Below, piece by piece: positions 1 through 7,048 of a stretch of DNA of 34,380 nucleotides (its first letter is position 1; every line of letters starts with the position of its first letter). This DNA is from an archaeon (GTDB taxonomy: Archaea > Nanobdellota > Nanobdellia > SCGC-AAA011-G17 > GW2011-AR18): assembly GCA_023245565.1 (NCBI GenBank), contig JAHFKB010000007.1, positions 1 through 34,380 of the forward strand, given 5' to 3'. Made by a program: the position numbers and the translations under genes. The notes beneath the pieces were generated by a model. It was given only the letters and a program-made list of their open reading frames with translations. It was not told the DNA's origin and ran no database searches.

Positions 1-66
1 AATAGAAAGTTTTATAAGTATCCAAAATTTATAATTTATATTAAAATTATTAGGTAAAAAGATAAA
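1..66 (+). promoter_or_regulatory. Promoter and leader of the first variable-protein gene
   Basis: A TATA-like box, gttttataa, lies at 9-17 and a second element, attattaggtaaaaa, at 46-60, six bases before the ATG. The same two elements recur at nearly the same spacing upstream of the paralogous gene at 22600 (22544-22552 and 22580-22594). The spacing predicts a leader of about 25-30 bases, unlike the apparently leaderless neighbours. The aggt in the second element is at best a weak Shine-Dalgarno match. The region starts at the window edge. Confidence 0.5.
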
Positions 67-858
67 ATGAATAATCAAACAATAGAAGCAGCACAAAAAG
101 CATTAAGAAATGCACCAGAAGGAATATATAATCAAAAAGCTCTAAAAGGAGTTTATGCTAAAACACCAAAAGAACTAATTCAAGTATTTTATTCTAAAGG
201 AAAACATGGAGTTAGTGATGCTTTAGCAAACTGTGCTAAAGCAGGATATGAAGCTTTATACATTCCAGAATTAGCTTTAACTAGAGTTGGAGCAGAACAA
301 GGTTCTAAAGTATTAACTAAATGGTATTTAACTCCAAGTTTAAGAGTTACAGGAACTACTAAACAAGGAAGTAGAATTTCTCTTTATGTTCATATGCCTA
401 CAGATTTTAATAGACTTGAAAATATTAGAAATGTTGTAGAAGAAGGAAAATTAGTAAATGGTGCTGGTTTCATCTCTCAAGAAGAATTTAATAGACTTGA
501 ATCTTTAAATGGAAATGAGAGAGTATTTTTAGTTCCTTATAAAACACTGAAAGGATCTAGTTCAGGAGTAATTAGTGTTGATGATGCATTAGATCATCCT
601 CAAACTATTCCATTTTTAGGCGGGGTAGATAAAGCTAAAGCTTATTTAGCTAAGCATAAACAAGTTTGTGGTAGTATAATTGGTATTTGGCATTCTGATG
701 ATTTTAATAAGAAAGATCCACTTGGTCGTGTGCTGTACCTTGGCTTCAGCAACGGCTTAGACGGCAACGGCAACCTTGATAACGATGGTCAGGTGTTCGG
801 TGTAGCGCTGGGGACGCAAGTAGTTTCAGAAAATTTAGAAACTAGGTTTGGTAAGTAA
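67..858 (+). CDS. Putative DGR target (variable) protein, copy 1
   Basis: 263-residue protein with no signal peptide and no membrane segment, so probably cytosolic. Residues 1-218 form a conserved region of unknown function shared with the paralog at 22600-23358 (for example TGTTKQGS, QEEFNRLE, HPQTIPFLG, GIWHSDDFNKKDPLGRVL). From residue about 219 the DNA switches from AT-rich to about 57% GC, and 12 of the 16 codons for residues 224-239 end in C. The pattern fits a DGR variable region, in which AAC template codons are randomised at A. The C-terminal fold would then probably be a ligand-binding C-type-lectin-like domain; that is inference from known DGR targets. I recognise the N-terminal region only as resembling hypothetical proteins of DPANN and CPR genomes. 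The gene is monocistronic and ends 8 bases before the convergent AMP phosphorylase gene. Confidence 0.75.
   Translation: MNNQTIEAAQKALRNAPEGIYNQKALKGVYAKTPKELIQVFYSKGKHGVSDALANCAKAGYEALYIPELALTRVGAEQGSKVLTKWYLTPSLRVTGTTKQGSRISLYVHMPTDFNRLENIRNVVEEGKLVNGAGFISQEEFNRLESLNGNERVFLVPYKTLKGSSSGVISVDDALDHPQTIPFLGGVDKAKAYLAKHKQVCGSIIGIWHSDDFNKKDPLGRVLYLGFSNGLDGNGNLDNDGQVFGVALGTQVVSENLETRFGK
721..822 (+). other. Candidate DGR variable region, copy 1
   Basis: Bases 721-820 contain 57 G or C out of 100, against roughly 25-30% in neighbouring coding DNA. The codons run TAC CTT GGC TTC AGC AAC, then GGC TTA GAC GGC AAC GGC, then AAC CTT GAT AAC. Almost all are NNC, whereas nearby genes strongly prefer T or A in third position. 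The frame is intact and flanking residues (GRVL upstream, DG-VFGV downstream) match the paralog at 23221-23337. This is what adenine-directed mutagenesis of an AAC-rich template would leave. No template repeat is visible in the window. Confidence 0.65.
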
Positions 859-866
859 ATTCTATT

Positions 867-2348
867 TTAATCAATTTTTATAATATCATTTATATTTTCT
901 TTTAATGCAAAATTTAATTTATCTTTGCTTTCTGCATATATTGTAAATAAAGGTTCATTTTTCTTAACTTTATCATTTAATTTTTTATGTAAATAAATTC
1001 CAGCACCTTTATCTTGAGGAGCACCAGAAGTTTTTGCAATCTTAGTTACTAAATTATTACTTAAATAATTAACTTTACCATCTTTATTTGATTTTATAGT
1101 GTGTGTATATTCTCCAACTTTAATATTTTCTGGTTGAATGTTTGGATTTCCACCTTGAGCTTTTATTATTTCTTGCATTTTTTTATAAGCTTTACCTGAT
1201 TCTAAAATTTCTTGAGCTTTTTTTATTCCTTCTTTAATATCAGCCATTTCAAATATCATTCCAGCCATGAAAATAGATTTTTTCTTAAGATCTTCAGGAG
1301 CAGGTTTATTTTGCAATACTAATAATAAGTCTCTTGCTTCAAGAGCTGGACCTATTCCCTTTCCTATTGGCTGAGAACCATCAGTTATTATAACTTTTAT
1401 TTTCATTTTTAATTTATCACCTAAAATTATAAATTTTTTAGCTAGGTCTTTTGCTTTTTTACTATCTTTTATTTTTGCTTCTTTACCAATTGGAATATCT
1501 ATTAAGACATGAGAACAATCTTCTGATGATTTTTTAGCTAAAATGCTTGCAAGTAAAAAACCTTCTGGATCTAAGCTTAATGTTTTTTCTAATTTTATTA
1601 ATTTATCATCAGCAGATGCAAGATCTTGGGTTCCACCCCAGACCATACAAGCTCCTGTTTTATTTACTATCTGAATTATTTTTTCTTTTGAATGAGATAC
1701 TGGAGCTAAAACTTCCATTGTGTCTGCAGTTCCTGCTGGACTAGTAATTGACCTTGTTGATGTCTTTGGAATTGTTAATCCTGCAGCTGCTACTATTGGA
1801 ATTACTATAGAGGTTGTACGATTTCCAGAAATACCACCAATACAATGTTTTCCAACTACTGGTTTTTTATTAAAGCTTAATTTTCCACCATTGTCAACAA
1901 TTGCTTGTGCAAGATAAGCAGACTCATCTAAAGTCATTTTATTAACATAACATCCAGAAACAAAATAAGTTGTTTCTATTTCAGTTAATCTATTTGAAAC
2001 TAGGTCTTTAATTATTGCATTAATTTCTGTTTTGCTTAATTCTTTTTTATCTAATTTATTTTTTATATATTGTAAAGATTGTGGTTTTGGTTCTAAAGAG
2101 ACTTCTAATTCATCATTTTCTTTTATTTTTAATTCATCAGCAACATCTATGAATAATCCAATTTGTCCAGGACTTACTTCTTTTTTACCATAAGCAATAT
2201 CTATAGCAACTACTTCAGTTTTATTTCCTCTTTTTATTTTTATTCTGTCTAATGTTGTAAGATCTAATTTTTCTGTATCAATTTTGTTTAGAATTGCTAT
2301 TAATGTTCCTCTTGTTGCTATATGTAAGATTTTTGCTTTAAACTTCAT
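867..2348 (-). CDS. deoA: AMP phosphorylase
   Basis: 493 residues, the usual length of archaeal AMP phosphorylase. The enzyme splits AMP (and other NMPs) with phosphate into base and ribose-1,5-bisphosphate, in the archaeal nucleotide-salvage route that runs through R15P isomerase to RuBisCO. Residues 1-85 form the extra N-terminal domain that separates AMP phosphorylases from bacterial thymidine phosphorylase. A helical domain follows, then the phosphate and nucleoside site (GKHCIGGISGNRTTS, 166-180, and KTSTRSITSPAGTADTME, 195-212). The C-terminal domain carries a KTSGAPQDKGAG segment. No catalytic gap was seen. R15P isomerase and RuBisCO are not in the window. The gene is divergent from the AsnB/Dph6 fusion and convergent with the first variable-protein gene. 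The gene symbol follows common annotation of the family. Confidence 0.93.
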   Translation of the reverse strand: MKFKAKILHIATRGTLIAILNKIDTEKLDLTTLDRIKIKRGNKTEVVAIDIAYGKKEVSPGQIGLFIDVADELKIKENDELEVSLEPKPQSLQYIKNKLDKKELSKTEINAIIKDLVSNRLTEIETTYFVSGCYVNKMTLDESAYLAQAIVDNGGKLSFNKKPVVGKHCIGGISGNRTTSIVIPIVAAAGLTIPKTSTRSITSPAGTADTMEVLAPVSHSKEKIIQIVNKTGACMVWGGTQDLASADDKLIKLEKTLSLDPEGFLLASILAKKSSEDCSHVLIDIPIGKEAKIKDSKKAKDLAKKFIILGDKLKMKIKVIITDGSQPIGKGIGPALEARDLLLVLQNKPAPEDLKKKSIFMAGMIFEMADIKEGIKKAQEILESGKAYKKMQEIIKAQGGNPNIQPENIKVGEYTHTIKSNKDGKVNYLSNNLVTKIAKTSGAPQDKGAGIYLHKKLNDKVKKNEPLFTIYAESKDKLNFALKENINDIIKID

Positions 2349-2415
2349 TTTAACTCTTTTTTATAAACTTATTATTCTCTATATAGTTTATAAAGTTTTT
2401 TGATTTGATTTTAAT
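2349..2415. promoter_or_regulatory. Divergent promoter region
   Basis: This 67-base spacer separates two divergent starts. On the plus strand gtttataaag (2386-2395) is centred about 26 bases before the ATG at 2416, the spacing of a leaderless archaeal transcript. On the minus strand an ataataag-like stretch (about 2368-2377) or actatatag (2379-2387) could serve the AMP phosphorylase gene; the minus assignment is less certain. Confidence 0.5.
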
Positions 2416-4464
2416 ATGTGTGGAATAGTTGGAGTTTATGGTAGAGAGAATGGTTCTGAATTAACTAGAAAAGGATTAAATTTAATAAAATATAGAGGTT
2501 TAGATGGTGAAGGATTTTTTGAAAAAGATAACTTATTTATAGGACATTGTTTGCATTCTGTTGTTAGTAATATTAAACAGCCTTTTATTGGTAAAGGTGT
2601 TTTTGCTATAAATTGTGAGATTTATAATTGGGAAGAATTAGATAATAAATATAATTTAAATGCTAGAAATGATGCTGAATTATTTTTTTTATTATTAGAG
2701 AATTATGGTGTTGAAAAAACTTTAGAATTAATTGATGGAGATTATTCTGGAGTTTATTTTAAAAATAATAAAATTTATTTATTTAGAGATTTAATTGGTG
2801 TTAAACCTATTTGGTATAGTTTAGAAAATGGATTTGTTTTTGCCTCTGAGAGAAAAGTTTTAAGAGATTTAAATTGTAATGAGGTATTTGAATTAAATCC
2901 TAGAGAATTATTAATTTATGATATTAAAGAAAAGAAATCAGAAATAATTAATAGAGAATTTGGTTTTCCTTCTTTAAGTAAATTAGATTATAAAGATTTA
3001 AAAAAAGAACTTATAGGATATTTAACTAATGCAATTACTAAGAGAATACCTGATGTTAAATTTGGATTATTATTTTCTGGTGGAATAGATTCAACTATAA
3101 TTGCTTTTATTTTGAAAGAACTTGGATTAGATTTTAAATGTTATTTTTGTTGTGCTGAAGGTGTTGGAGAAACTAAAGATTTATTTTATGCTGAAAAAAT
3201 TGCTAAAGAATTAGATTTAGATTTAGAAGTCATTAAAGTTAGATTAGAAGATATTGAAAAAGAATTGGGAAATGTTTGTAAATTAATTGAGTCTAATAAT
3301 GTTACTAAAGTTTCTGTTGCTTTGCCATTTTATTTTTCTTGTAAAAAAGCTAAGGAAGATGGAGTTAAAGTTATTCTTTCTGGTTTAGGAAGTGAAGAAC
3401 TATTTGCTGGATATGAAAGACATAATAGAAGTGTGGATCTTAATAAAGAATGTTATTATGGATTATTAAATATTTATGAAAAAGATTTGTATAGAGATGA
3501 TGTTGTTACTATGTATAACAATATAGAGTTAAGAGTTCCTTTTTTAGATCTAGATTTAATAAATTTTGCTTTATCTATAGATGGGAAGTATAAAATTAAT
3601 GATGAAGATAATAAACTTATATTAAGAGAAGTTGCTTGTGATTTAGGTTTAAATAAAGAATATTCTTTTAGGAAAAAAGTTGCTGCACAGTATGGAAGTG
3701 GTTTTCTAAAAGCCATAGATAAATTAAGCAAAGGGAAAAGTAAATCTGATTATTTAGTTAATTTTTTTGATGAAGGAAATGTGAAATTAGCTTCTTTATT
3801 TAGTTCTGGTAAAGATAGTTGTTATGCTATGTATATTATGAAAAAACAAAATTATGATATTAGATGTTTGGTTACAATTAAGAGTAAAAATAAAGACTCT
3901 TATATGTATCATACTCCAAATATTGATATTGTTAAACTACAAGCTGAAGCTTTAGATATTCCTTTAATAATGCAAGATAGTTTTGGAGAGAAAGAAAATG
4001 AATTATTAGATTTAGAGTTGGCATTACTTGAGGCTAAGAGAAAATATTTTATTGAAGGAATAGTTTTAGGTGCTTTATTTTCTAATTATCAAAGAGAAAG
4101 ATTTCAGATAATAGCTACTAAATTAGGATTAAAAGTTTTTGCACCTTTATGGCATAAAGATCAATTAGTTTTATTAAACCAAATTATTTCTAATAACTTT
4201 GAGGTTATATTAGTTCGTGTTGCAGCTGATGGATTAGATAGGTCTTTTTTAGGTAAAAAATTAGATAAGGTTTTGATAGGTAAATTAATTGAATTAAATA
4301 ATAAGACTCAGATTAATATTGCTGGAGAGGGTGGAGAATATGAAAGTTTAGTATTAGATTGTCCAATGTTTAAGAAAAGAATAGAAATTAAAGATTCTGA
4401 AGTCATTATAGATGGATCTAGTGGATTACTTAATATTAAAGATGCTAGGTTGGTTGAGAAGTAA
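2416..4464 (+). CDS. Asparagine synthetase B-like protein fused to a Dph6-like diphthine-ammonia ligase
   Basis: 682 residues with three domains. Residues 1-180: class II glutamine amidotransferase with Cys2 exposed as the N-terminal nucleophile (MCGIVG). Residues about 190-440: asparagine-synthetase-type AMP-forming domain with PP-loop SGGIDS (221-226), LSGLGSEELFAGY (321-333) and ELRVPFLD (371-378). Residues about 455-680: a second PP-loop ATPase (SSGKDS, 463-468) of the ATP_bind_4/Dph6 family, which amidates diphthine on EF-2; the GEGGEYESLVLD segment near the C-terminus is typical. The fusion suggests ammonia released by glutaminase could feed either synthetase site. However, by eye the amidotransferase domain differs at glutamine-binding positions: the usual NGE is N66-C67-E68, and the Arg near E. 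coli AsnB R49 appears to be Leu46. It may use free ammonia. Asparagine versus diphthamide as the real product is undecided. Confidence 0.85.
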   Translation: MCGIVGVYGRENGSELTRKGLNLIKYRGLDGEGFFEKDNLFIGHCLHSVVSNIKQPFIGKGVFAINCEIYNWEELDNKYNLNARNDAELFFLLLENYGVEKTLELIDGDYSGVYFKNNKIYLFRDLIGVKPIWYSLENGFVFASERKVLRDLNCNEVFELNPRELLIYDIKEKKSEIINREFGFPSLSKLDYKDLKKELIGYLTNAITKRIPDVKFGLLFSGGIDSTIIAFILKELGLDFKCYFCCAEGVGETKDLFYAEKIAKELDLDLEVIKVRLEDIEKELGNVCKLIESNNVTKVSVALPFYFSCKKAKEDGVKVILSGLGSEELFAGYERHNRSVDLNKECYYGLLNIYEKDLYRDDVVTMYNNIELRVPFLDLDLINFALSIDGKYKINDEDNKLILREVACDLGLNKEYSFRKKVAAQYGSGFLKAIDKLSKGKSKSDYLVNFFDEGNVKLASLFSSGKDSCYAMYIMKKQNYDIRCLVTIKSKNKDSYMYHTPNIDIVKLQAEALDIPLIMQDSFGEKENELLDLELALLEAKRKYFIEGIVLGALFSNYQRERFQIIATKLGLKVFAPLWHKDQLVLLNQIISNNFEVILVRVAADGLDRSFLGKKLDKVLIGKLIELNNKTQINIAGEGGEYESLVLDCPMFKKRIEIKDSEVIIDGSSGLLNIKDARLVEK

Positions 4465-4534
4465 TTTATATTTCCCTCTACTAATTGTTTTAATTAACCC
4501 TATTTTCTTATACCTTGACAAATATGCTGAAGGA

Positions 4535-4560
4535 CTTTTATAACCTAAAATAATATAAAT
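4535..4560 (+). promoter_or_regulatory. Candidate promoter of the C39-like gene
   Basis: Two TATA-like boxes lie in the 116-base spacer: cttttataa at 4535-4543 and aatataaat at 4552-4560. The second is centred about 25 bases before the ATG at 4581, which suits a leaderless transcript. No other feature was seen in the spacer. Confidence 0.4.
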
Positions 4561-4580
4561 CTAAAAATTCTAAATATACC

Positions 4581-5090
4581 ATGAAACTTAATGTTCCCTT
4601 AATTAAACAAGAAGGAAAATTAGATTGTGGATTTATTGCTTTGAGAATGGTTTTAGAATATTTTGGAAAAAATATCAGTTCTAAGGAAATAAGCAAGTTT
4701 ACTGGAGGATTAAAATCTTATGGAAATAGTACTATCGAACTTGCTGAATTTGCTAGATCTATTGGTTTTGATGTTGATTGCTTTACTTATAATAAGAAAA
4801 TGAGTAATGGTAAAGCAGAATTTAGAAAACCTTCAAAAAAAAATATTATTGGTTTTTTAAATAATAAAATTCCAGTTATTATAACTCTGCGTTCCTTTTT
4901 ATTATTTGATAATAAACCTTCTAGTTCAGGACATTTTATTGTTATTAATGGATATTCAGATCATATGTTTTATTATGTTGATCCTTACGATGGTAAAGAA
5001 CATGAAATTGATGAAGATAAACTTTTATTTGCTTGGCATAATAATATATTGAACTCAAGTGCTTATTTGTTAGCTATTAAATTTATTTAA
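4581..5090 (+). CDS. Stand-alone C39-like (papain-fold) cysteine peptidase
   Basis: 169 residues, close to the size of a single C39-like domain. Residues 4-30 match the family start, with Cys16 in LDCGFIALRMVLEYFG as candidate nucleophile. His118 in SGHFIVINGY and Asp134 in YYVDPYDG complete a plausible Cys-His-Asp triad. There is no signal peptide or membrane segment and no ABC transporter next door, so a role in leader-peptide export, as in bacteriocin C39 exporters, is not supported. Cytosolic peptidase or transglutaminase-like activity is possible. The stop codon directly abuts the stop of the convergent gene at 5091. The family call is good; the substrate is unknown. Confidence 0.78.
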   Translation: MKLNVPLIKQEGKLDCGFIALRMVLEYFGKNISSKEISKFTGGLKSYGNSTIELAEFARSIGFDVDCFTYNKKMSNGKAEFRKPSKKNIIGFLNNKIPVIITLRSFLLFDNKPSSSGHFIVINGYSDHMFYYVDPYDGKEHEIDEDKLLFAWHNNILNSSAYLLAIKFI

Positions 5091-5432
5091 TTAGAAAGGT
5101 AAGTCATCTTCTGGGGATAATTCTTCTAAATTTCTACTAGGTTGATTTGAACTTGGAGGTGATCTATCAATCCCTTCAATACTATCAACTGCATTCCTTA
5201 AATCAATAAAATAATTAGTAAGCATTACTGCATAAGGCGTATCTTTTCTTTTAGCATATTTATCTATAAATTCTTCTCTAATTTTGTTATCATTAGAATA
5301 CTTAATTTCTTCATCAGATACTCCCTCTAAATATTTTAATAATTCATGATTTTTGCCATGGCTTTCTAATCTTTTATATTCTTCAACTATTAATTCAATA
5401 GCTGCATCATGATCACTTGCCAAATCTCCCAT
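5091..5432 (-). CDS. Small acidic protein with an SSB-like C-terminal tip
   Basis: 113 residues, not recognised as a known family. The N-terminal 85 residues look helical and charged. The last 25 are probably disordered (Pro, Ser, Asn, Gln rich) and end in PEDDLPF. A disordered tail ending in acidic residues plus a hydrophobic-Pro-Phe tip is the hallmark of bacterial single-stranded-DNA-binding proteins, where it docks repair and replication partners. Here there is no visible OB fold, so this would be mimicry or chance. It is the most upstream gene (relative to the minus strand, the most downstream) of a run of minus-strand small genes below PRPP synthetase. Function unknown. Confidence 0.7.
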   Translation of the reverse strand: MGDLASDHDAAIELIVEEYKRLESHGKNHELLKYLEGVSDEEIKYSNDNKIREEFIDKYAKRKDTPYAVMLTNYFIDLRNAVDSIEGIDRSPPSSNQPSRNLEELSPEDDLPF

Positions 5433-5485
5433 ACTTTTGGTTTGTTAACTTTATTTATAAATTTTGTTCTGCTATTATGTATATT

Positions 5486-5758
5486 TTAAACTAAACTAAA
5501 GAAAGCTTTTTGTCCTAGATATATTAGGACTATTGTTGTTGGAATCCAGTGTGCAAAACTAAAGGCAGCTAATATTAAATAAAATCCACAAACACTATCT
5601 AAGAAACTTATTATATTTCTATATAGTAAAGTAAAAACTAAACCTTTAATTATTAAATATAATCCCATTAATATTATTATATTTTGAGGAAGTAAACTAG
5701 AACCTAATAAAGCAATTATTGCTAAGATATCTGCTATTGCTAGAATTTTAATTATCAT
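5486..5758 (-). CDS. Small integral membrane protein, function unknown
   Basis: 90 residues, almost entirely hydrophobic, with about three membrane helices (roughly 3-24, 28-46 and 53-87 with a break near Trp71-Pro73). No charged catalytic motif. Similar short multi-helix proteins are common hypotheticals in DPANN genomes; I do not assign a family. It lies between two small soluble unknown genes on the same strand, 44 and 53 bases apart, so co-transcription is possible but not demonstrated. Confidence 0.65.
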   Translation of the reverse strand: MIIKILAIADILAIIALLGSSLLPQNIIILMGLYLIIKGLVFTLLYRNIISFLDSVCGFYLILAAFSFAHWIPTTIVLIYLGQKAFFSLV

Positions 5759-5802
5759 GAAATTAAATTTTAGAATTTATTTATAATGATTGTTGTGGTT
5801 CT

Positions 5803-6150
5803 TTATAATCTTCTGTAAACTCTTTCTAGATGGTCTATAATATCTTTTATTTTATCTAAACCAACTGCATTTAATCTTCCAGGAGGGGTTTCTTTCATTT
5901 TAGTTATATTATTATAGGAATCTGGAATTTCTCTTTCTAATCTCATTATTGGTCTTTCTGAAGGTTCATTTCTTAATAAAGCTTCGATCGCACTTATTAT
6001 ATTTTTAATATTGTGATTGAATAATTGTTCTTTAGAAATATTAGTTATACTCATTCCATCTTTTTCTAATTGTTTTTCTGTTTCTGATCCTAAATTTCTT
6101 AATTCTTTTATTTTATCTAATACTTCTTGACTCTTATTTTGCATAAACAT
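5803..6150 (-). CDS. Small helical protein, function unknown
   Basis: 115 residues, mostly predicted helix, with a coiled-coil-like stretch at about 6-32 (KSQEVLDKIKELRNLGSETE) and a basic C-terminus (DHLERVYRRL). No membrane segment or enzyme motif. Met3 is an alternative start. It sits 33 bases downstream of PRPP synthetase on the same strand. I considered a DGR accessory protein (Avd), since the window holds two putative DGR targets and Avd proteins are small helical bundles, but no sequence feature supports that. Confidence 0.65.
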   Translation of the reverse strand: MFMQNKSQEVLDKIKELRNLGSETEKQLEKDGMSITNISKEQLFNHNIKNIISAIEALLRNEPSERPIMRLEREIPDSYNNITKMKETPPGRLNAVGLDKIKDIIDHLERVYRRL

Positions 6151-6183
6151 AATGTATTTTTATGATTTAAATATGTTTGGTTT

Positions 6184-7047
6184 TTATTTTAAAGAATTAG
6201 CTATTAAATTACTAATATCTATTTTAGCATGTGGGTTTTCTATTGTATTTGTTGTGTAAATTGTTGAATATTTTTTAATTTCTTGATAAATTTTTTTATC
6301 TGCAAATATTCCATGTATTCCTATTACAGTTATAGATTTAGGTTTATGTATTTTTAAATTCTTTATAGCTTCTAATATTGTATGTCCTGTTGAAATTATA
6401 TCATCTATAATAATAATATCTTTATTTTTTACATCTATTGGAGATTTTAAAATTACTCTTACTTTTGTTGAAGAAAATCTTTTTTTCTTAAATATAGCAG
6501 CATGTGCACCTATAGCTAAAGCAGTCTCTCTTGCCCATTGATAGCTTTCTTCATCAGGGCCAATTATTATTGGATTTTTAAATTTTTTAGCAATGAATTC
6601 TTCTATTAATCCATTACTTGTTAATTTTAATGTTTGAGTGTGAAATACTTCTTTTAGAGATTTAAATCTGTGCAAATGTGGATCAATTGTTATAACTTTA
6701 TCAAATATTTCTAATAATTTTCCAACTATTTTACTTGAAACTGCTTCTCCTGGATTAAATCTTTTATCTTGTCTTATATAAGCTAGATAAGGAGTAACTA
6801 ATATTATTTTTTTTGCTTCTAATTCTTTTGCTGTGTGAGCTGCTAAAATTAATTCTAATATTGCTTCATTACTTGGATGTAATGTTTGTATGAAAACTAA
6901 TTCTTTATTTTTTATCTCAGTTTCAAACTTTATGTATAACTCACTATCTGGAAATTTTTTTACTGTAAGCTCAGAGTATTCTACCTTTAGAATTTTAGCT
7001 ATGTTTTTTGCTAAAATCCTTGAATTTGAACAGCCTATTATTAACAT
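6184..7047 (-). CDS. prs: Ribose-phosphate pyrophosphokinase (PRPP synthetase)
   Basis: 287 residues, the short archaeal form. Transfers pyrophosphate from ATP to ribose-5-phosphate to make PRPP in the cytosol. Visible motifs are the ATP and metal region RQDKRFNPGEAVSSK (92-106), DPHLHRF (122-128), the conserved IGPDEES (162-168) and the PRPP-binding loop IIIDDIISTGHT (212-223). It starts one base beyond the stop of the upstream GT39 gene, so it is probably the third gene of a GT4-GT39-prs transcript. The placement in a glycan operon is suggestive because the UbiA enzyme at 32622 resembles a PRPP-using prenyl-phosphate phosphoribosyltransferase. Confidence 0.93.
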   Translation of the reverse strand: MLIIGCSNSRILAKNIAKILKVEYSELTVKKFPDSELYIKFETEIKNKELVFIQTLHPSNEAILELILAAHTAKELEAKKIILVTPYLAYIRQDKRFNPGEAVSSKIVGKLLEIFDKVITIDPHLHRFKSLKEVFHTQTLKLTSNGLIEEFIAKKFKNPIIIGPDEESYQWARETALAIGAHAAIFKKKRFSSTKVRVILKSPIDVKNKDIIIIDDIISTGHTILEAIKNLKIHKPKSITVIGIHGIFADKKIYQEIKKYSTIYTTNTIENPHAKIDISNLIANSLK

Positions 7048-7048
7048 T

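Noticed and set aside
1547..1917. Open frames on the plus strand opposite the AMP phosphorylase gene
   Set aside because: They are antisense to a well-supported enzyme gene, have no family motifs, and look like shadow frames of AT-rich coding DNA.
3474..3731. Minus-strand frame inside the AsnB/Dph6 gene
   Set aside because: Lies opposite the conserved ELRVPFLD region; no independent coding signal.
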